DNA of 64,000 bases, from positions 124,001 to 188,000 of the forward strand of contig NZ_JABFCZ010000008.1 in assembly GCF_014692675.1 (NCBI RefSeq), written 5' to 3'. Under the pieces are notes generated by a model, which did not search any database, was not told the origin of the DNA, and worked only from the letters and a program-made list of their open reading frames with translations. Of the stretch, positions 1 through 6,941 are shown piece after piece. Positions within the stretch are counted from its first letter, which is position 1; each line of letters begins with the position of its first letter. A program made the position numbers and the translations under genes. The stretch comes from Roseibium aggregatum. Lineage in GTDB: Bacteria > Pseudomonadota > Alphaproteobacteria > Rhizobiales > Stappiaceae.

Positions 1-401
1 CCGGTTTCGAGAACGCCAAGGGCGTGCTTTCGACCGGCTATCTGAAGGACCCGACCGATCCGAACTGGAAGGACGATCAAAGCTTCAAGGACTGGTCCGC
101 CTTCATGGACGAGTACTATCCGGACGGCGACCGCTCCTCCAGCTTCACGGTCTACGGTTATTCCGTTGCCCAGACCCTGGAGCAGGTACTTCGTCAGGCG
201 GGAGATGACCTGTCGCGCGAAAACGTCATGGCACAGGCGGCCAACCTGAAGGACTTCGTCATGCCGATGGCCTTGCCGGGGATTGTCGTCAATACCAGCC
301 CCACGGACTATTTCCCCATCCAGCAGATGCAGATGATGCGCTTCAATGGCGAGCGCTGGGAAATGTTCGGTCCGGTGATCGAAGGATCCGGCGGCAACTG
401 A
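1..401 (+). CDS. ABC transporter substrate-binding protein, C-terminal part
   Basis: The reading frame is open from the window edge (first complete codon at 3), so this is the 3' part of a longer gene; the GTG at 24 is internal. About 132 residues are visible. They resemble the C-terminal lobe of LivJ/LivK-type periplasmic binding proteins: a YLKDPTDPNWKDD segment, a tyrosine-rich stretch, a helix with TLEQVLRQAGDDLSRENVM, and a final block with PIQQMQMMRFNGERWE. Such proteins deliver branched-chain amino acids or other small ligands to an ABC permease. The rest of the transporter must lie upstream. A perfect hairpin follows the stop codon. Family assignment is by recalled pattern; the ligand cannot be told. 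Confidence 0.75.
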   Translation, partial: GFENAKGVLSTGYLKDPTDPNWKDDQSFKDWSAFMDEYYPDGDRSSSFTVYGYSVAQTLEQVLRQAGDDLSRENVMAQAANLKDFVMPMALPGIVVNTSPTDYFPIQQMQMMRFNGERWEMFGPVIEGSGGN

Positions 402-415
402 TGACCTGAAGAAAA

Positions 416-449
416 GAAGCGCCGGCAATCTGCCGGCGCTTCGCTTTTG
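416..449. terminator. Rho-independent terminator between convergent genes
   Basis: A perfect 12-bp stem (arms 416-427 and 431-442, loop ATC) begins 15 nt after the stop at 401 and is followed by GCTTTT. It lies between two convergent genes, the second ending at 456. An A-rich stretch precedes the left arm, so it may also serve transcripts from the minus strand. Confidence 0.8.
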
Positions 450-455
450 GAAAGC

Positions 456-1220
456 CTACTCGCAGACGGACCAGCCGCCGTCGATGATCAGCGTCTGTCC
501 TGTCGTCCAGGCGCCTGCCGGACTGGCCAGAAAAACCGCAACGCCCGCGATGTCGTCGGGATCTCCAAGCCGCTTCAGGGCGTAGCTGTCGGCGACTTTC
601 TTCGCCCGCTCCGGATCTTCCCAGAGCGTGCGGGCGAAGTCCGTACGTACCAGGGCCGGCGCGATCCCGTTGACCCGGATGTTCTGCGGACCATAGGTGA
701 CAGCCAGATTGCGCACGAGCTGTGTGTCGGCGGCCTTGGTCAGGGCATAGATGCCGAGCTTGTCCGATCCCTTGAAGGCGGCGATCGACGACACCACCAC
801 GATACTGCCGTCCTGCCGTTCCACCATGCCCGGCAGCACCAGTTTCGCCAGCCGCATGTTGGAGCGGATGTTGACGCGGATCGTCTTGTCGAAGGCATCG
901 TCAGGCGTGTCCAGGAACGGCCCGTAATAGGGATTGACCGCCGCGTTGCAGATCAGGCTGTCGATGCGCCCCCATTTGTCCAGCACCGTGGCAACGAGCC
1001 GTTCAAGGTCCGCGTCCTCGGAGATATTGGCGGGCACAGCAAGGGCTTCACCGCCTTTTGTGCGGATCTCCTCCGCGACCTGGTCGCAGGCGTCCTGCTT
1101 CCGGCTTGAGATCACCACTTTGGCTCCGGCTTCGGAAAGCGCGATGGCAATGGCCTTGCCGATCCCCTTGGTAGAACCGGTGATCAGCGCCACCTTGCCG
1201 GTCATGTCGAACAGTCTCAT
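456..1220 (-). CDS. SDR-family NAD(P)-dependent oxidoreductase
   Basis: A 254-residue classical short-chain dehydrogenase, normal length for the family. The cofactor-binding TGSTKGIG glycine motif is at residues 14-21, followed by a C-NAAV segment, the catalytic serine in VVSSIAA, the YALTK (YxxxK) motif and a C-terminal GQTLIIDGGW. The start at 1220 (MRLFDMTGKV) is chosen because a longer upstream extension overlaps the preceding gene and is low-complexity nonsense; ATG 1220 lies 2 nt after that gene's stop. It is the second gene of a two-gene minus-strand operon with the reductase at 1223-2269. It probably oxidises or reduces a hydroxyacyl or ketoacyl intermediate of the neighbouring CoA pathway. 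The substrate is inferred only. Confidence 0.88.
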   Translation of the reverse strand: MRLFDMTGKVALITGSTKGIGKAIAIALSEAGAKVVISSRKQDACDQVAEEIRTKGGEALAVPANISEDADLERLVATVLDKWGRIDSLICNAAVNPYYGPFLDTPDDAFDKTIRVNIRSNMRLAKLVLPGMVERQDGSIVVVSSIAAFKGSDKLGIYALTKAADTQLVRNLAVTYGPQNIRVNGIAPALVRTDFARTLWEDPERAKKVADSYALKRLGDPDDIAGVAVFLASPAGAWTTGQTLIIDGGWSVCE

Positions 1221-1222
1221 GC

Positions 1223-2269
1223 TCAAAGCTCCCCGATCTTCACCAGTTGCTTGCCGAAATTGCCGCCCTTCAGCATGTCGAGAAAGGCCTGGGGGGCGGC
1301 TTCGAGGCCTTCGGCGATATCCTCCCGGTAATGCAGCCGTCCGTCGCGGATGTATCCGCCCGCTTCCTTCAGGAAATCCGGGAAGCGGTCGTAATGGTCG
1401 GTGATGATGAAGCCGTTGACCGACAGGCGCCGCACCAGGATGGTGCGCCAGGCCTTCGGCAACTGGTCCTTGCCGTCTCCACCGCCGAGGCCGAGGCCGC
1501 CGAGATCGTACCAGGCGATCATGCCGCAGATCGGGATCCGGCCGGCGACATTCATCTGGGGCAGAACCGCCTCCAGCGTCTTGCCGCCGACGTTTTCGAA
1601 ATAGATGTCGATCCCGTCCGGGCATTCGGCGGCAAGCTGCTGCCGCAGGGCGGATGCATCCGCTGCGGCGCGGTGGTCGATACAGGCATCGAAGCCCAGG
1701 TCATTGACCGCGAAGGCACACTTGTCCGCGCCGCCGGCAACGCCGACCACCCGAAGGCCGTAGATCTTGGCCAACTGGCCGACCATGGAGCCGACCGCGC
1801 CGGTCGCGGCGCCGACCACCAGCGTCTCGCCCGCCTTTGGCCGGCCGTATTCGTTGAGGCCCAGCCAGCCGGTAAAGCCCGGCATGCCGAGCACGCCGAC
1901 CGCCGTCGATACCGGCGCTACATCCGGATCGACCTTTCTGAGCTGGTTGGCGGGCAGAACTCCGTGGCTCGCCCAACCGAACATGCCGTTGACGATATCG
2001 CCCGGCTTCAGGCGGTCGCTGTTGGAGGCAATGACTTCGGCCACGCAGCCGCCTTCCATGGTTGCGCCGATCTCCACCGGAGCGGCGTAGGACTTCACAT
2101 CGTCCATCCGCCCGCGCATATAGGGGTCCAGCGACAGATAGAGCACGCGCACCAGGACTTCGCCGTCGCCCGGTTCGGGCATCGCGACTTGCTCGAACCG
2201 GAAATTTTCCAGACGCGGGGCTCCGTTCGGCCTCTCGGCGAGAACGATACGTTTCATGGTTTCGGTCAT
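1223..2269 (-). CDS. NADP-dependent zinc-less MDR oxidoreductase (CurA/PTGR-like)
   Basis: A 348-residue medium-chain dehydrogenase/reductase of the leukotriene-B4-dehydrogenase/CurA branch, which reduces activated C=C double bonds with NADPH. Visible marks are YMRGRM near residue 58, the nucleotide-binding block VVGAATGAVGSMVGQLAK, and the IDIYFENVGG segment; the zinc ligands of alcohol dehydrogenases are absent. The start at 2269 (MTETMKRIVLAERP) is preferred over ATG 2329 because AGGAAGG lies just upstream and the extra 20 residues would run through the palindromic operator at 2310-2328. It is transcribed divergently from the MaoC gene at 2508 and lies 2 nt from the SDR downstream. Likely role: enoyl-type reduction in the same catabolic regulon. 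Confidence 0.87.
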   Translation of the reverse strand: MTETMKRIVLAERPNGAPRLENFRFEQVAMPEPGDGEVLVRVLYLSLDPYMRGRMDDVKSYAAPVEIGATMEGGCVAEVIASNSDRLKPGDIVNGMFGWASHGVLPANQLRKVDPDVAPVSTAVGVLGMPGFTGWLGLNEYGRPKAGETLVVGAATGAVGSMVGQLAKIYGLRVVGVAGGADKCAFAVNDLGFDACIDHRAAADASALRQQLAAECPDGIDIYFENVGGKTLEAVLPQMNVAGRIPICGMIAWYDLGGLGLGGGDGKDQLPKAWRTILVRRLSVNGFIITDHYDRFPDFLKEAGGYIRDGRLHYREDIAEGLEAAPQAFLDMLKGGNFGKQLVKIGEL

Positions 2270-2309
2270 TTCAGCCTTCCTGATTTTCGGTTCGGTGTGG
2301 ATCTTCGGA

Positions 2310-2328
2310 TGCGAAACAGTGTTTCGCA
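2310..2328. promoter_or_regulatory. 19-nt palindromic operator, candidate IclR site 1
   Basis: TGCGAAACAGTGTTTCGCA is a perfect inverted repeat of 8-nt arms around AGT. It lies between divergent genes, 41 nt upstream of the ATG at 2269. The same element with 16 of 19 identical positions occurs at 11504-11522 in the other divergent promoter of this cluster. Length and symmetry fit IclR-family operators, and an IclR gene lies at 14757. Binding is inferred. Confidence 0.72.
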
Positions 2329-2390
2329 ACAGAAAAGATGGAAATGGCGCCTGCAGGGAAATTGCCTGTGGTGGTTACGTAGCGACAGCC

Positions 2391-2419
2391 TTGTCAGTCA
2401 TGTTGCGAAACGCTATTCC
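2391..2419 (+). promoter_or_regulatory. Possible promoter for the MaoC operon
   Basis: TTGTCA at 2391-2396 and TATTCC at 2414-2419 are spaced by 17 nt. The -10 match is weak (first three positions). The degenerate operator copy at 2404-2422 would overlap the spacer and -10, which fits repression. Confidence 0.25.
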
Positions 2420-2422
2420 ACT
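2404..2422. promoter_or_regulatory. Degenerate second copy of the operator half-site
   Basis: TGCGAAA at 2404-2410 is an intact left arm; after five bases the right arm TTCCACT keeps only four of seven TTTCGCA positions. It lies 86 nt upstream of the MaoC start at 2508 and could be an auxiliary, weaker site for the same regulator. Confidence 0.3.
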
Positions 2423-2507
2423 ATGCGAACAAATTGCAGAGGCGACCGGAATCGGGGTTAGTCTGTCCGTCATTCGTAAAACGGACCGTCATGGAGAACA
2501 CGAAAAC

Positions 2508-2954
2508 ATGAGCGTGAAGGACTATCTCGATCAAACCGGCACGACCTATCCGCCGTCCCCCTGGATCACCATCACCCAGGAGATGATCGACACCTTTGCC
2601 GAAGTGACCGGCGACCACCAGTTCATCCATACCGATCCCGAGCGCGCCGCGAAAACGCCGTTCGGCGGCACCATCGCCCACGGGTTTCTGACGGTCTCGC
2701 TCCTGTCGAACATTTCCTCGCAGGTGGTGCCCATTCCGGACGACTGCAAGATGAGCGTCAACTACGGCGCAAACCGTCTCCGTTTCCTGTCGCCCGTGCC
2801 GAGCGGAGCGCGCATCCGCGGACATGTGACCCAGGCCAATGCGGAGGAAACCGCTCCGGGTGAAGTGACGCTGACATGGGAAGTCCGTATCGAGATTGAA
2901 GGGCAGGAAAAGCCGGCGCTTTACGCCGAATGGCTTGTCCGCCGTTATTTTTGA
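2508..2954 (+). CDS. MaoC-family (R)-specific enoyl-CoA hydratase-like protein
   Basis: A 148-residue single hot-dog protein. The hydratase motif is clear: GDHQFIHTDPERA at about residues 36-48, with the Asp and His expected for catalysis, followed by FGGTIAHGFLTVSLL. Members hydrate 2-enoyl-CoA to (R)-3-hydroxyacyl-CoA. The start at 2508 (MSVKDYLDQ) follows GGAGAA; the longer open frame upstream runs through promoter DNA. It is the first gene of a six-gene plus-strand operon ending at 7722. In context it would hydrate the enoyl-CoA made by the kinase/dehydrogenase pair downstream. NodN-type dehydratases of similar length are an alternative label for the same fold. Confidence 0.87.
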   Translation: MSVKDYLDQTGTTYPPSPWITITQEMIDTFAEVTGDHQFIHTDPERAAKTPFGGTIAHGFLTVSLLSNISSQVVPIPDDCKMSVNYGANRLRFLSPVPSGARIRGHVTQANAEETAPGEVTLTWEVRIEIEGQEKPALYAEWLVRRYF

Positions 2955-2973
2955 ACCCGTCGTGGAGTAACTG

Positions 2974-3954
2974 ATGACACAAACCCGTCTCCCGGATGTT
3001 CTGACCGGCCTGCGCATTCCCGTTGTCGCGTCGCCCATGTTCATCGTCTCCGGGCCCGAACTGGTGATTGCCCAGTGCAAGGCAGGCATTGTCGGCAGTT
3101 TCCCGGCGCTGAATGCACGAGAAGCCGAAGGCGAACCGGTCGAACTGGAGCGCTGGCTGAAGCAGATCACGGAAGAGCTGGACCGGCACAATCAGGCCAA
3201 TCCGGATCGCCCGGCCGCCCCCTTCGCGGTCAACCAGATCGTGCACCGGTCGAACGAACGCCTGCAGCGGGATCTGGAAATCTGCGCCAAGTGGAAGGTA
3301 CCGATCTGGATCACTTCGCTCGGGGCGCGGGTGGAGGTGAACGACGCGGCCCATTCCTGCGGCGGCATCGCGCTGCACGACATCATCAATAACACCTTTG
3401 CCAAGAAGGCGATCGAGAAGGGCGCCGACGGACTGATCGCCGTTGCCGCCGGCGCGGGAGGCCATGCCGGCCCGCAGTCGCCGTTCGCGCTCGTCCGTGA
3501 AATCCGCGAGTGGTTCGACGGTCCGCTGCTTCTCTCCGGTTCGATTGCGACCGGCGAGGCATTGCTGGCGGCTCGGGCGCTCGGCGCCGATCTTGGCTAC
3601 ATCGGCTCGCCCTTCATCTCCACCGACGAAGCCCGCGCAGCCGATGCCTACAAGGACATGATCGTCGAGTGCGGCGCGGAGGACATCGTCTATTCGTCGC
3701 TCTTCACCGGCATTCACGGCAACTACCTGAAACCCTCGATCCGCAATGCCGGCATGGATCCGGACGCTTTGGCATCAGCGGATCCGAGCAGCATGGATTT
3801 TTCCAGGGGATCGTCAAAGGCCAAGGCCTGGAAGGAAATCTGGGGCTCCGGCCAGGGGATCGGCGCGATCAAGGAACGGGCACCGGTCGAGAAGCTCGTC
3901 GCCCGGATCGAGGCGGAATATCATGCGGCCAGACAGAGGATCTGCGCCGAGTAG
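2974..3954 (+). CDS. Nitronate monooxygenase / 2-nitropropane dioxygenase-like flavoprotein
   Basis: A 326-residue TIM-barrel protein of the NMO family. It shows VVASPMFIVSGPELV near the N-terminus, the AAGAGGHAGPQSPF glycine-rich block with the His typical of the family near residue 165, and LLLSGSIATGEALLAARALGADLGYIGSPF for FMN phosphate binding. The start at 2974 follows GGAG, 19 nt after the MaoC stop. Characterised members oxidise alkyl nitronates such as 3-nitropropionate, but many homologues in CoA-catabolic operons have no nitro substrate known. Here it sits between a hydratase and an acyl-CoA dehydrogenase, so it may be an FMN-dependent enzyme of the pathway or a detoxifier of a nitro analogue. 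Confidence 0.85.
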   Translation: MTQTRLPDVLTGLRIPVVASPMFIVSGPELVIAQCKAGIVGSFPALNAREAEGEPVELERWLKQITEELDRHNQANPDRPAAPFAVNQIVHRSNERLQRDLEICAKWKVPIWITSLGARVEVNDAAHSCGGIALHDIINNTFAKKAIEKGADGLIAVAAGAGGHAGPQSPFALVREIREWFDGPLLLSGSIATGEALLAARALGADLGYIGSPFISTDEARAADAYKDMIVECGAEDIVYSSLFTGIHGNYLKPSIRNAGMDPDALASADPSSMDFSRGSSKAKAWKEIWGSGQGIGAIKERAPVEKLVARIEAEYHAARQRICAE

Positions 3955-3977
3955 AACAAACAGTCTGGGAGGACATC

Positions 3978-5213
3978 ATGGATCTGGGCGTTACGGAACG
4001 TGTCAAGCCGCTGATTGAAGCGGTACGCAGGATGATCGAGGAAGATATCGCGCCGCTCGATGCGGAATATCATGCAGAAGTCGGCAAGGCCTTCGGCGGC
4101 GGGCGATTTGCGCTGACCGAGCGCCAGCTCGAAATCCTCACCACCTTGAAGGCCAAGGCCCGCGAACGCGGCCTGTGGAACTTCTGGCTGACGGACTCTG
4201 AGAAGGGCTACGGGCTGAGCACCGTCGAATACGCCTATCTGGCCGAAGAAATGGGCAAGGTCCGGCTGGCCGCGGAAATCTTCAACTGCTCCGCGCCGGA
4301 CACCGGCAACATGGAGGTGTTCGAACGCTACGGCTCGCCCGCCCACAAGGAGAAGTGGCTGAAGCCGTTGCTGGAAGGCGAGATCCGCTCCGCCTATCTG
4401 ATGACCGAGCCGGACGTGGCCTCGTCGGATGCGACCAATATCTCGATGTCGGCCGTCAAGGACGGCGACCACTGGGTGCTCAACGGCGAGAAATGGTGGG
4501 CGTCCGGCGCCGGCGATCCGCGGTGCAAGGTCTATATCGTCATGACCTGTTCGGACCCTGACGCGGAAAAGCATGCCCGTCATTCCATGTTCGTCGTCTC
4601 CGCCGATACGCCGGGCATCGAGGTGCTCCGCCCGATGGAAGTGTTCGGCCACGACGATGCCCCTCATGGCCACATGCACATCCGCTTTACGGACGTGCGC
4701 GTTGCGGACGAGGACCTGATCCTCGGCCGCGGGCGCGGCTTCGAGGTGGCGCAGGGGCGTCTCGGACCGGGCCGGATCCATCACTGCATGCGCGCCATCG
4801 GTCAGGCCGAACGGGCCCTGGAGATGATGTGCAAGCGGGCTCTTTCCCGCACCGCCTTCAAGCGGCCTCTGGCCGATCTCGGCGCCAACCATGACATCAT
4901 CGCCAATGCCCGCATGGAAATCGAAATGGCCCGGCTGCTGTGCCTCAAGGCCGCCTGGATGATGGATACCCAAGGGGTGCGCGCCGCCCAGCCGTGGATT
5001 TCCAAGATCAAGGTGGTCGCGCCGCTGATGGCGACCAAGGTGGTCGACGAAGCCATGCAGATCCACGGCGGTGCCGGTATCAGCCAGGACTATCCGCTGG
5101 CGTCCATGTGGACCAACCTGCGCACCCTGCGGTTTGCCGACGGGCCCGATGCGGTGCACAGGCGCCAGATCGCCCGCGCGGAACTGCGCAAATACACCAA
5201 CGAAAAGCGCTGA
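3978..5213 (+). CDS. ACAD10/11-type acyl-CoA dehydrogenase
   Basis: A 411-residue acyl-CoA dehydrogenase whose blocks match the dehydrogenase half of human ACAD10/ACAD11: FNCSAPDTGNMEV, MTEPDVASSDATNI (FAD site), WWASGAGDPRCK, and RLGPGRIHHCMRAIGQAERA. At the catalytic-base position near the C-terminus there is Asp388 in FADGPDAVH, as in that subfamily, instead of the usual Glu. In mammals this domain, paired with an APH kinase domain, turns 4-phospho-acyl-CoA into enoyl-CoA; LvaC does the equivalent in Pseudomonas levulinate degradation. Here the kinase is a separate gene (5910-6941). The start at 3978 follows GGGAGGA; the larger frame upstream is out-of-frame overlap with the previous gene. 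Subfamily is strongly supported by pattern; substrate is inferred. Confidence 0.92.
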   Translation: MDLGVTERVKPLIEAVRRMIEEDIAPLDAEYHAEVGKAFGGGRFALTERQLEILTTLKAKARERGLWNFWLTDSEKGYGLSTVEYAYLAEEMGKVRLAAEIFNCSAPDTGNMEVFERYGSPAHKEKWLKPLLEGEIRSAYLMTEPDVASSDATNISMSAVKDGDHWVLNGEKWWASGAGDPRCKVYIVMTCSDPDAEKHARHSMFVVSADTPGIEVLRPMEVFGHDDAPHGHMHIRFTDVRVADEDLILGRGRGFEVAQGRLGPGRIHHCMRAIGQAERALEMMCKRALSRTAFKRPLADLGANHDIIANARMEIEMARLLCLKAAWMMDTQGVRAAQPWISKIKVVAPLMATKVVDEAMQIHGGAGISQDYPLASMWTNLRTLRFADGPDAVHRRQIARAELRKYTNEKR

Positions 5214-5219
5214 CACTAA

Positions 5220-5882
5220 ATGCAGGAACTGATTTTGATCCGCCATGCCCAGGCGTCGTTCGGGGCCGACAATTACGATCTCCTGTCCGACCTCGGCCAT
5301 ACCCAGTCGGAATGGCTTGGCGAGTTGCTTGCGGGGTACGGCCTGAAACCGGACCGTCTGGCGACAGGCACCCTGCGTCGCCACAAGGAGACCCTGGACG
5401 GCATCCGCAAGGCCTTCGGCGACCTGCCGGAAACGGAGGAATATGCCGGGTTCAACGAGTACGACTTTTCCGGCCTTCTGAACGCCCATCACGGCGGAGA
5501 GGCGCCGGAGCACCTGCACAAGGATCAAAAGGCGCATTTCCAGGCGCTGCGGCAAACACTGGCCGCCTGGCAGCGCGACGAGATCGACAATCCGCCCGAA
5601 ATGTTCTCGGAATTTGCGTCGCGCGTGGAAGATGCCCGCCGGAAAACATGCCGGCCTGGGGCAAAGCGGGTCCTTGCGGTGACGTCGGGCGGCCCGATCG
5701 CCGAAATCCTGGGTGCCGCGCTGCGCATGCCCTTGGACTCGCGCGTCGAATTCAACATGCAGGTGAAGAACACCTCCATAACCCGGTTCATCTTCAATGA
5801 ACGGGTCTTCTACCTTCACAGTTTCAACGAGACGCCGCACCTCGACCGGCTCGACCGGGTCGCGCAGCGGACATACAGCTAG
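5220..5882 (+). CDS. Histidine phosphatase (phosphoglycerate-mutase superfamily)
   Basis: A 220-residue protein opening with LILIRHAQAS, the RHx phosphohistidine motif with His9. TGTLRRHKET supplies the second conserved Arg region. The C-terminal motif reads VTSGGPIAE, so the second catalytic His of the usual SHGG is replaced by Ser in this copy. It starts 6 nt after the acyl-CoA dehydrogenase stop and ends 27 nt before the kinase, so it is co-transcribed with both. In a pathway that phosphorylates a hydroxyacyl-CoA, a phosphatase could remove unproductive phosphorylated products, but this is inference. A general housekeeping phosphatase is the alternative. The start at 5220 has only a weak ribosome site and relies on coupling. 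Confidence 0.85.
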   Translation: MQELILIRHAQASFGADNYDLLSDLGHTQSEWLGELLAGYGLKPDRLATGTLRRHKETLDGIRKAFGDLPETEEYAGFNEYDFSGLLNAHHGGEAPEHLHKDQKAHFQALRQTLAAWQRDEIDNPPEMFSEFASRVEDARRKTCRPGAKRVLAVTSGGPIAEILGAALRMPLDSRVEFNMQVKNTSITRFIFNERVFYLHSFNETPHLDRLDRVAQRTYS

Positions 5883-5909
5883 GTCAAATTACACCAGGGG
5901 AGGGGCGTC

Positions 5910-6941
5910 GTGGAACACAGTGCCCGGTATCTCGATACAGTGGCCGTGGAAGGCTATCTGAAGGATCACTTAGCCGGGTTCGCAGGGCCATTGAAGGCGG
6001 AGAAATTCGCCTTCGGCCAGTCCAATCCGACCTTCCGGCTGACGACGCCGGGAAAGACCTACGTCCTGCGCCGCAAGCCGCCGGGCGTCCTGCTGAAGTC
6101 GGCGCACGCCATCGACCGGGAATTCCGGGTGCAGAAGGCCCTGGCCGGAACGGATGTTCCGGTCGCTGACATGCTGCTTCTGTGCGAGGACGAGCGCGTC
6201 ATCGGCACCATGTTCTATGTGATGGAACATGTGAAGGGCCGTCATTTCGACGATCCGAGCCTGCCCGGTCACGCCAACGAGGACAGGGCTGCGATCTTCG
6301 ACGAGATGAACCGGGTGCTGGCGGCCCTGCACAGTGTCGATCTCGACGCGGTCGGACTCGCCGATTTCGGTGCTCCTGGCGCGTATGTCGCCCGGCAGAT
6401 CGACCGCTGGACCAAGCAGTACCGGGCTTCGGAAACTGAGACCATTGCCGACATGGATGCGCTGATTTCGTGGTTGAACGACAATGTTCATCTTGACGAC
6501 GGTCAGCGCACGCTGGTCCACGGCGACTATCGCATCGACAACATGATCTTCGAAACCGACCGTCCGCGCGTGGCCGCCGTTCTCGACTGGGAACTGTCGA
6601 CGCTCGGTCATCCGGTGGCCGATCTGGCTTACCAGACCATGCAGTGGCGAATGCCGGTTGGTTCGGAAGGCAGGGGCCTTGCCGGCCTCGACCGCAAGGC
6701 GCTGGGGATCCCCACGGAAGAAGACTACGTCGCCCGTTACTGCGAGCGCCGGGGCCTCTCCGGTATCCCGGATTTCAATTTCTTTGTCGCTTTCTGCTTC
6801 TTCCGCATGGCGGCGATCCTGCAAGGGGTGAAGAAACGCGCGCTCGACGGCAATGCCTCCAACCCGGAACGCGGGCTTAAAATGGGCGAATTTGTTCCCT
6901 TCTATGCAGCCGGCGGATTAAAGGCGGTGCAGGATGGCTGA
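5910..6941 (+). CDS. APH-fold phosphotransferase, ACAD10/11 kinase-domain type
   Basis: A 343-residue aminoglycoside-phosphotransferase-fold kinase. Signature blocks are FAFGQSNPTFRL (nucleotide loop), YVLRRKPPGVLLKSAHAIDREFRVQKAL, the catalytic loop HGDYRIDN (His204, Asp206, Asn211) and the metal site DWELSTLGHP (Asp226). These match the N-terminal kinase domain of human ACAD10/11 and bacterial LvaA, which phosphorylate the 4-hydroxyl of 4-hydroxyacyl-CoA, and not drug-resistance APHs. The start at 5910 is GTG (after CAGGGGAGGGG). The gene overlaps the next SDR by 8 nt. With the dehydrogenase at 3978 it would form a two-gene version of a fused mammalian enzyme. The 4-hydroxyacyl substrate is an inference from family. 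Confidence 0.9.
   Translation: MEHSARYLDTVAVEGYLKDHLAGFAGPLKAEKFAFGQSNPTFRLTTPGKTYVLRRKPPGVLLKSAHAIDREFRVQKALAGTDVPVADMLLLCEDERVIGTMFYVMEHVKGRHFDDPSLPGHANEDRAAIFDEMNRVLAALHSVDLDAVGLADFGAPGAYVARQIDRWTKQYRASETETIADMDALISWLNDNVHLDDGQRTLVHGDYRIDNMIFETDRPRVAAVLDWELSTLGHPVADLAYQTMQWRMPVGSEGRGLAGLDRKALGIPTEEDYVARYCERRGLSGIPDFNFFVAFCFFRMAAILQGVKKRALDGNASNPERGLKMGEFVPFYAAGGLKAVQDG

Noticed and set aside
3921-5840. 639-codon open frame on the minus strand
   Set aside because: It is antisense to the dehydrogenase and phosphatase genes, has no family pattern, and has the His/Arg/Gly-rich composition of shadows in GC-rich DNA.
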